Positions 14,974-19,443 of a stretch of 19,443 bases of DNA are shown here, piece after piece. Position 1 is the first letter of the stretch. Each line of letters starts with the position of its first letter. The stretch is taken from assembly GCA_964510065.1 (NCBI GenBank), contig CAZEAC010000085.1, positions 1 to 19,443 on the forward strand, in the 5' to 3' direction. The notes under the pieces were generated by a model. It worked only from the letters and a program-made list of their open reading frames with translations. It did no database searches and was not told the origin of the DNA. A program made the translations under genes and the position numbers. Origin of the DNA: CAZEAC01 sp964510065. GTDB taxonomy: Bacteria; Bdellovibrionota_C; UBA2361; CAIXSY01.

Positions 14974-16017
14974 ATGAGATACTCGCGAGTCCTGCTTTCG
15001 ATACTGTTAGTCCCGGTTACGATCGAATGCGCAGTGCGTGTTGATGATTGGGTCAGCTATGGCGCCAGCCCCCTTGAGAATTTTAATCAAGATTCGCTCT
15101 ATACGTTTGATGCGCTTGGCCAGCGCGGGAAACCGATGGCGCGTTATTTGAAGTGGCAGCTTAACAGCTTGGGTTTTCGCGGGCCGGATCTTATTGAAGG
15201 GACTCGGCGCATCGGCGTCGTTGGTTCTTCGGAGACTTTTGGTTTGTATGAAAGTCCCGGGAAAGAGTGGCCGCGCTTAGTTGAGGAGTGTCTGAATCGC
15301 GGAGTCGAGCAGCCAGCTCTGAAATTTCAGCTTGTCAACTTCGCCTATCCAGGAATGCTACTTTCGACTTTTGAACGACGACTGCCAGAATATATAGAAA
15401 AGGCTAAGCCAAACCAGGTGCTAATTTACCCAAGCTACGCTGGCTACCTCTACCGCGATCTCGATGATCCGCTCGGCGAAAAGCCTGTTGTACCGCCTGC
15501 TCCTCAGAAGCTTCAACTTCGTATTACGAGCAGGGCGCAGGAAGTTGTCAAAAAGGTTACTCCGCGCTTTGTACAAGATTATTTAAGAAAGCGGCAGCTC
15601 GAGAGGGCTGCAGACCAAAGTCCAAAAACTTGGACAAAGGTTCCCGAGGAGTATCTCGTCATTTTTCGTGATGATTTGCGGCGAGTCATCAGTAAACTTC
15701 GCGAACGACGGGTTGAGCCGGTGCTGGTGACCCATGCGACCTATTTTGGCGATCGAGTTGAAGATGCAGATAAATCAATGTTAATTGCCTGGCGAAAATT
15801 TTACCCAATGCTTGAAGAATCGGGATTTCTCGACCTTGAACAACGCTTTAGCGAGCTTCTGCGGAACGAAGCGATGAAAGCGCAGGTCAGACTAATAGAT
15901 ATGGCCAAGATTATGCCACGAGGGGCTCGTTATTTCGCCGATTTTACCCATTTTACTGATGAGGGCTCAGAACTGATGGCGGCAAATGTGTGTAGGGAGT
16001 TAAAAGCCCAAGGGTAA
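14974..16017 (+). CDS. SGNH/GDSL-like acyltransferase-esterase partner of the MBOAT protein
   Basis: A 347-residue, probably membrane-anchored periplasmic protein. The ATG at 14974 (4 nt after the MBOAT stop) begins a hydrophobic N-terminus, MRYSRVLLSILLVPVTIECA. A GTG at 14929 would overlap the MBOAT gene by 41 nt and spoil this segment. SGNH-like blocks: RIGVVGSSETFG (residues 79-90; candidate nucleophile S86, with the GDS Asp replaced by Ser), VNFAYPGMLLSTF, VLIYPSYAGYLY where GxND would lie, and a C-terminal ADFTHFTDEGSELMA giving the Asp-x-x-His pair. With the MBOAT gene it matches the AlgI/AlgX-J or PatA/PatB two-component O-acetylation design. The degenerate blocks make catalysis less certain than family membership. 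Confidence 0.75.
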   Translation: MRYSRVLLSILLVPVTIECAVRVDDWVSYGASPLENFNQDSLYTFDALGQRGKPMARYLKWQLNSLGFRGPDLIEGTRRIGVVGSSETFGLYESPGKEWPRLVEECLNRGVEQPALKFQLVNFAYPGMLLSTFERRLPEYIEKAKPNQVLIYPSYAGYLYRDLDDPLGEKPVVPPAPQKLQLRITSRAQEVVKKVTPRFVQDYLRKRQLERAADQSPKTWTKVPEEYLVIFRDDLRRVISKLRERRVEPVLVTHATYFGDRVEDADKSMLIAWRKFYPMLEESGFLDLEQRFSELLRNEAMKAQVRLIDMAKIMPRGARYFADFTHFTDEGSELMAANVCRELKAQG

Positions 16018-16272
16018 AATGGCGATAAAAGCTTCCCTTGAGTAGATCCTCATTTATCGGTAAATTCCCTGCAGCAGTCCGCGGCGATAGCTTATTTTGA
16101 ACTAAGAAAATTGACTAAGTAGCCTCTGTACTTTTTTGATTTATAGCCGGGGCTACCATAATTTTGGAGCACGTCGATCCTACTTCAGGACTTATATCCT
16201 GAGACCTATTGATGTGTGACTTATTCTATCTGGCAGTCGTGGACCGAAAGGATCAGCGGCTCGGGGGAAAAT
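16018..16272 (+). other. Intergenic region upstream of the vWA gene
   Basis: No gene is supported here. After the SGNH gene there is a 7-bp inverted repeat, CGATAAA (16023-16029) with TTTATCG (16053-16059), with a long loop and no T-tract. A possible -10 box, CATAAT, lies at 16157-16162, but the TTGATT upstream is only 15 nt away, so this promoter is weak. A hairpin, TCAGGA-CTTATA-TCCTGA (16185-16202), lies in the likely leader. The run GGGGGAAAAT just before 16273 is a good ribosome-binding site for the ATG there. Confidence 0.35.
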
Positions 16273-17751
16273 ATGAAGATTGAGATAAAGAAAATTCTAT
16301 GTAGTGCGGTAGCTCTTTTGGGAACTCTCTGCGTGTTAGCGCCGAAGGATCTTGCCGCGCAGTCTGATCGCAATATTGTGATCATGATTGATCTTTCAGG
16401 AAGCATATCCGGCCCAATTCTTGAGCAAGAACGCAATGCCGCTCGAACCCTTCTGAATTACTTTATTAATGATCCGCAAAGGCCAAAGGTTGCCATTGGC
16501 ACCTTTTACGAGGCCTATAATGAAACAATAAACGCGAGCGACTTTGCCAGAATTATCTCTAATGGACTCGTAGCGGATTACGGTAACGAAGCCGCGGGGA
16601 CGGGACTCTTTGGTGTCTTGAATAATATGGTCAAGAAACCAGGCCCGGGCTACACCGATTTAGGCCAGGCAATTACCGTGGCACAGAATCTTCTTACTGC
16701 GGCCCCGAAGCCATCGACGAATTATATTGTGCTCATTACTGATGGCATGGCAACTAAGCCTGGTCCGCAGGCGGATGGCTGCCCATGCGGCTGTCCTGAA
16801 TCGTATGCTGTCGCGAAAAATGTAGCCAATTCTGCACACAGCGCCGGAACGATTATTTTCCCGGTGTATTTTTCCAGCATCGATTCTGCGACCTCACCGG
16901 ATTTCTGTCTTCCTGAACATTATCAATATGCGGCCGAAATACTGAAGAATGATGTGGCGAACCAGCCGCAGTTTTTCTTCGAAGGTGGTGGCGCGCTTAC
17001 AGGGCTTTTCGGTAAAGTTGCTTGCGCGATAAGCTGCGACGATTCAGACCCGTGCACTCAGGATTCCTGTAATGATGCGAACGGTCAATGCGTACATACC
17101 CCTGACACGAATGACGCTGATAGCGATGGTGTTGTGAATTGTAAAGATCTTTGCCAGGGCGCGGATTCGCAGCTCGGCACGAATTGTAATGAAGCTACGC
17201 CAATAGGTGGATGTACGAAGGTCGGAACTTTCACATGTGGACCTCAAGGTTCGCTGTTTTGTGCCTCGGCGGTACCGCTTGATCCTATGGCCTGTTTCGG
17301 CTGTGTGCAGAATCGAGTGACTGAGGCGCGAAATGCCACTTTGAGCGCTTTTACTGGCAATATCATGAGTGTGAGAAGTTTTGCGTTGCGACTTAAGAAG
17401 CTTGCGAAGAAGAATAAGAAAGTGAAGAAGCTCGCAATGGAAGCGATTTCGAAATTGAGTCTTCTTGAAAATGAAGTCGCCGCCCAGCTCGTGGGCATTC
17501 CCGAGGTAGTAAGTGAGTGTCAGGATACTACTTCGTGCCGGATTATGAGCACTGCGACGACTTCTGCAGGCTTACAAATTGTCGCCTCGACCCTTCGGGA
17601 TCATAGCACAGCGCTTATTAAGGCTTCAAAGAAGTTCAAGAAGCTTTTCAATAAGAAAGATAAAGCTCAAGTGAAGGCGATGCCTTCACTCTATGATGCG
17701 AGTTTGAGCTCCTTGAATAATTTACCGAAGCGCTTTGATCTTTGTTCGTAG
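16273..17751 (+). CDS. Secreted von Willebrand A-domain protein with Cys-rich segment and Lys-rich tail
   Basis: A 492-residue predicted secreted protein. The ATG at 16273 starts a signal peptide (MKIEIKKILCSAVALLGTLC... DLAAQ) and follows a GGGGGA ribosome-binding site; a GTG at 16216 would bury it. The vWA domain spans about residues 33-250 with a complete metal-binding site: DLSGS (D40), the Thr-Asp of GYTDLGQA, and YIVLITDG. Next is a Cys-rich segment (ISCDDSDPCTQDSCNDANGQC, then DADSDGVVNCKDLC), a style common in secreted myxobacterial and related proteins. The final ~140 residues are helical and rich in Lys (LKKLAKKNKKVKKL; KASKKFKKLFNKKDK), with a few Cys. Adhesion or matrix binding is a reasonable inference; the family function is unknown. 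Confidence 0.82.
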   Translation: MKIEIKKILCSAVALLGTLCVLAPKDLAAQSDRNIVIMIDLSGSISGPILEQERNAARTLLNYFINDPQRPKVAIGTFYEAYNETINASDFARIISNGLVADYGNEAAGTGLFGVLNNMVKKPGPGYTDLGQAITVAQNLLTAAPKPSTNYIVLITDGMATKPGPQADGCPCGCPESYAVAKNVANSAHSAGTIIFPVYFSSIDSATSPDFCLPEHYQYAAEILKNDVANQPQFFFEGGGALTGLFGKVACAISCDDSDPCTQDSCNDANGQCVHTPDTNDADSDGVVNCKDLCQGADSQLGTNCNEATPIGGCTKVGTFTCGPQGSLFCASAVPLDPMACFGCVQNRVTEARNATLSAFTGNIMSVRSFALRLKKLAKKNKKVKKLAMEAISKLSLLENEVAAQLVGIPEVVSECQDTTSCRIMSTATTSAGLQIVASTLRDHSTALIKASKKFKKLFNKKDKAQVKAMPSLYDASLSSLNNLPKRFDLCS

Positions 17752-17866
17752 CCTTGCTGGCTTCCTAAGATGCCGCGTTCGTAATAGGGCGCGGTACGTG
17801 AGGGGGCCAAAACGTGTAGGCTTAACTGGACACTAAATAAAAAGGGAGGATTCGGACACCTGAACT
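17752..17866. other. Spacer with GGACAC repeats, probable mobile-element remnant
   Basis: No gene is supported. A short inverted repeat, CCGCG (17773-17777) with CGCGG (17790-17794), follows the vWA stop but lacks a T-tract, so termination is doubtful. Two GGACAC direct repeats (17828-17833 and 17854-17859) flank an A-rich/GGGAGGATT spacer. This may be the far end of the transposon whose transposase stub lies beyond the palindromic insertion; that link is an inference of low certainty. Confidence 0.3.
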
Positions 17867-18049
17867 CTAGAGCGTGTTCTGAACTTTTGTCCTGCTGCGA
17901 GCCCCAATTCGCATTAAACTGCTTCGTTGGCCTAGTCGCGAGTGCTCGCAAGCCTGATAGGCTTGCTCCGCGCTCGCTCCGGCGGCCGCCTCGCATTTTA
18001 ACGCGACTTGGTGCTCTCGCGACGGACAAAAGTTCAGAACACGCTCTAG
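17867..18049. mobile_element. 183-bp MITE-like palindromic element with 26-bp perfect terminal inverted repeats
   Basis: The first 26 bases (17867-17892, starting CTAGAGCGTGTTCTGAAC) are the exact reverse complement of the last 26 (18024-18049). Pairing continues imperfectly inward (GCGAGC-CCAA-TTCGCATTAAA on the left against GCGAG-CCAA-TCGCGTTAAA in complement on the right). The centre is a perfect 8-bp hairpin, GCAAGCCT-GAT-AGGCTTGC (17948-17966), whose midpoint coincides with the midpoint of the whole element. CTAG at both outer ends fits a CTAG/TA target duplication like those of IS5-group elements; that family link is inferred. It carries no transposase. Open frames that run across it are an effect of its composition. 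It interrupts a Y1-transposase gene. Confidence 0.8.
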
Positions 18050-18176
18050 CCAAAGTCTGTCCCACAATGCCACCTTTTGAAAAGAGATGCGCCTCCTTGA
18101 AGGGGAGTCCCTCCTCGGTTCGACTGGTAATAAAGTAGAGTGAGCCGTACTCAAAATATTTCAATGGGATTGGCAT
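18050..18176 (-). pseudogene. Truncated REP-associated (Y1) transposase, N-terminal stub
   Basis: The minus strand from the ATG at 18176 encodes about 42 residues (MPIPLKYFEYGSLYFITSRTE, then EGLPFKEAHLFSKGG...). These match the N-terminus of IS200-like, REP-associated tyrosine transposases (pattern: x-G-x-x-Y-x-x-x-S-R). The frame then enters the 183-bp palindromic element. The HUH motif and catalytic Tyr regions are absent, and what follows the element on the far side does not resume the family. The gene is therefore broken by insertion plus deletion. Recognition is from memory of the family; the stub is short. Confidence 0.6.
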
Positions 18177-18181
18177 GCCTT

Positions 18182-18207
18182 ACTATTCGAGGAAGCTACT
18201 GAATAGT
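18182..18207. repeat. Inverted repeat ACTATTC / GAATAGT upstream of the transposase stub
   Basis: ACTATTC (18182-18188) and GAATAGT (18201-18207) are perfect 7-bp complements with a 12-nt spacer, a few bases upstream of the transposase stub start. It could be an end hairpin recognised by a Y1/REP-type transposase, or coincidence. No copies are seen elsewhere in the window. Confidence 0.35.
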
Positions 18208-18233
18208 TTCCTGGTATTTCTCACGAAGGCTGG

Positions 18234-18263
18234 CACCGGAGGGAAAAGCACCGAAGGGAAAAG
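18234..18263. repeat. Tandem 15-bp direct repeat next to recombinase stop
   Basis: CACCGGAGGGAAAAG (18234-18248) is followed directly by CACCGAAGGGAAAAG (18249-18263), with one mismatch. The second copy ends exactly where the recombinase stop codon begins. It may be a slippage duplication or a protein-binding site; nothing in the sequence decides this. Confidence 0.6.
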
Positions 18264-19295
18264 TCACCACTCATCTCTTTCAGTATCTATATCTTGGCTC
18301 GATTGAATCGACTTGGAGCCGTCGCTAAAGAGGTCATCGAGTGGACTTTTAATACTTGAAAGTGTCTCAAATGGCTCAATATAAAGGCATGTTGTGTTTG
18401 GATCTTTATGACCAAGGATGGTTTGTAGTGCGCGAATGGTGACGCCGCTACGATATGCATTTGTCGCGAAGGACCGTCGTAGAGAGTGAGGAGATGCATT
18501 GTGGTTAGTACCGCTTTGCATGGCCGCTGCCTTTAGAATTTTTGCGAGTAAATCGGTCGAGAGCGTTTTACGCCGGAAGCATTCTAAAGTGTGATCGTAT
18601 GTGGCATGTCTGCTTGGGAAGAGAGGTTCTCGTTGCCACGCCGCTTCGAAGCGTTCTTTTTCGTTGTGCGACATTTTGTTGGCTCGATGTTGCATTTTAT
18701 TGAAGAGCGCTCGCCGAGCGTTCATGTATTCGATTAGTTGATCATGAAGTGCGGTCGGAACGAGTGCCAAACGATCGTTCAGGCTTTTTGAGTTCGCAAT
18801 TTTTAGAACTCGGCCTTCGTCAGCCAGGTCTTCAATCTTGAGATTGACCACTTCGCTACATCTAAGGCCGCAAAAGTACATTAATTGAAAAGGCAGGCGA
18901 AATTGGGACGGTGTACTGGTGAGAATCATTGCAAAATCGACATTTGTAATGAGCGGGGCGCAACGCCTGCGCACTCGAGCACGTGGAATGAGGGTGATTT
19001 TTGCCAACTTCTTGCCCAAAACGCCGCGATAAAGAAACAGCAGCGCGTGCAGCGCTTGATTTTGAGTTGATGGCGAAACGTGTCGGGCGACAGCCAAGTG
19101 GCGCAAATATGCGGTGATATGAGACTCGTCCATTACGCCCGGATGGGTCATTTTGTGAAACCGAATATAATCCCGAATCCAGCGCCAATAAGCGTCCTGC
19201 GTATTATGAGCGAGGCGTCGCGTTTTTGCCGCAATGTAAAAGAGCTCCTTTAGTCTGGGGGCATTCGATGGAAACTTGTGCGAGATTCTCTTCAT
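18264..19295 (-). CDS. Integron integrase-like tyrosine recombinase (IntI-related)
   Basis: A 343-residue site-specific recombinase. All six catalytic residues are present at R145 (CGLRCSE), K170 (ANSKSLNDR), H270 and R273 (SPHSLRRSF), H296 (ILGHKDPNT) and nucleophile Y305 (CLYIEP). Spacing is nearly that of IntI1 (R146, K171, H277, R280, H303, Y312). The N-terminal core-binding domain reads like IntI: YWRWIRDYIRFHKMTHP and then STQNQALHALLFLYRGVL. The end, SIKSPLDDL, matches IntI VRSPLDAL. Between K170 and H270 is an extra segment (ERFEAAWQREPLFPS... RRKTLS) corresponding to the IntI-specific insertion, somewhat shortened. The ATG at 19295 is preceded by AAAGG at good spacing; a GTG at 19301 lies within that site. 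An integron role needs attC sites beyond the window. Confidence 0.88.
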   Translation of the reverse strand: MKRISHKFPSNAPRLKELFYIAAKTRRLAHNTQDAYWRWIRDYIRFHKMTHPGVMDESHITAYLRHLAVARHVSPSTQNQALHALLFLYRGVLGKKLAKITLIPRARVRRRCAPLITNVDFAMILTSTPSQFRLPFQLMYFCGLRCSEVVNLKIEDLADEGRVLKIANSKSLNDRLALVPTALHDQLIEYMNARRALFNKMQHRANKMSHNEKERFEAAWQREPLFPSRHATYDHTLECFRRKTLSTDLLAKILKAAAMQSGTNHNASPHSLRRSFATNAYRSGVTIRALQTILGHKDPNTTCLYIEPFETLSSIKSPLDDLFSDGSKSIQSSQDIDTERDEW

Positions 19296-19443
19296 AGTCA
19301 CCTTTAATTGTCACTTTGTATTTCGCTGGAAGCGGTTGACCGCAGTGGGTTACTGATTGTTCGTGAAAATTGGTACTAAGTTGAGTGCTGACTAGCCCCC
19401 TTATTTAGTACCACTTCGCATTAGAGGTTTCTCCTTCATTTGC
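19296..19443. promoter_or_regulatory. Recombinase upstream region with candidate attI-like site
   Basis: A perfect 9-bp inverted repeat, TGGTACTAA (19371-19379) and TTAGTACCA (19405-19413), is separated by 25 nt. Directly after the left arm is GTTGAGT (19380-19386), which fits the integron core GTTRRRY, in the orientation and on the side expected for attI relative to a leftward intI. A 5-bp dyad, GCGGT-TG-ACCGC (19332-19343), lies nearer the gene and could be an operator. No LexA box and no clear promoter were recognised. No gene is supported in this stretch, which ends at the window edge. Confidence 0.4.

Noticed and set aside
16145..16159. GCCGGGGCTACC resembles the 3' end of a cyclic-di-GMP-I (GEMM) riboswitch upstream of the vWA gene.
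   Set aside because: The required upstream motifs (a GCAAACC-like and an ACGCAAAG-like core with GAAA tetraloop) are not present in the preceding 100 bases, so only a short chance match remains.
17820..18049. The palindromic region as an integron attC site (GCTTAAC at 17820-17826 fits RYYYAAC).
   Set aside because: No matching GTTRRRY at the other end, element too long, and its perfect 26-bp termini do not fit attC core sites.
17691..18176. A 161-residue open frame across the transposase stub, palindromic element and spacer, and a 95-residue frame at 17867-18154.
   Set aside because: Only the first ~42 residues resemble a protein family; the rest is translated mobile-element palindrome and the reverse strand of the vWA gene end.

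Overview
The window is a compact, mostly coding segment of a bacterial chromosome at roughly 50% GC. It comes from a flagellated, Gram-negative-type organism: it encodes flagellar hook-associated proteins, consensus sigma-54 (-24/-12) promoters, a Wza-like outer-membrane export lipoprotein and secreted proteins with Cys/Asp-rich repeats. These features together resemble the groups formerly called Deltaproteobacteria. That placement is inference from gene content, not proven by a marker gene.

Layout. (1) 51-3692, minus strand: flagellar operon flgK-flgL-csrA-fliW, transcribed from a sigma-54 promoter at 3750-3765. (2) 3693-4141: divergent regulatory region with a second, outward-facing sigma-54 promoter at 4071-4086. 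(3) 4142-5473, plus: a secreted protein with a fibronectin-like domain, a thrombospondin type-3-like Asp-rich segment and FG-GAP/VCBS-like repeats, apparently co-regulated with the flagellar operon. (4) 5470-9918, minus: exopolysaccharide operon of Wza-like exporter, BY-kinase-like ATPase with a degenerate P-loop, Wzz-like copolymerase and GT4-type glycosyltransferase. (5) 10055-16017: O-antigen polymerase/ligase-like membrane protein (+), a secreted DUF4091-type protein (-), an AlgI-like MBOAT acyltransferase (+) and an SGNH-like protein (+). These probably polymerise, trim and acylate the same polymer. (6) 16273-17751, plus: secreted von Willebrand A-domain protein with a Cys-rich segment and a Lys-rich helical tail. 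(7) 17752-18263: mobile-element debris, namely the 5' stub of a REP-associated (Y1) transposase cut by a 183-bp near-palindromic MITE-like element. (8) 18264-19295, minus: tyrosine recombinase closely resembling integron integrases, with a candidate attI-like site at 19371-19413 next to the window's right edge.

How it fits together. Flagellar assembly (FlgK/FlgL) is coupled to post-transcriptional control (CsrA and its antagonist FliW). A secreted beta-propeller-like protein shares the sigma-54 control region, and an exopolysaccharide synthesis, export and modification locus follows. The right edge looks like the start of an integron or another recombinase-driven accessory region whose cassettes, if present, would lie beyond the window. 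The strongest leads are the divergent sigma-54 promoter pair, the IntI-like recombinase with its candidate attI site, the degenerate kinase, and the C-terminally extended CsrA.
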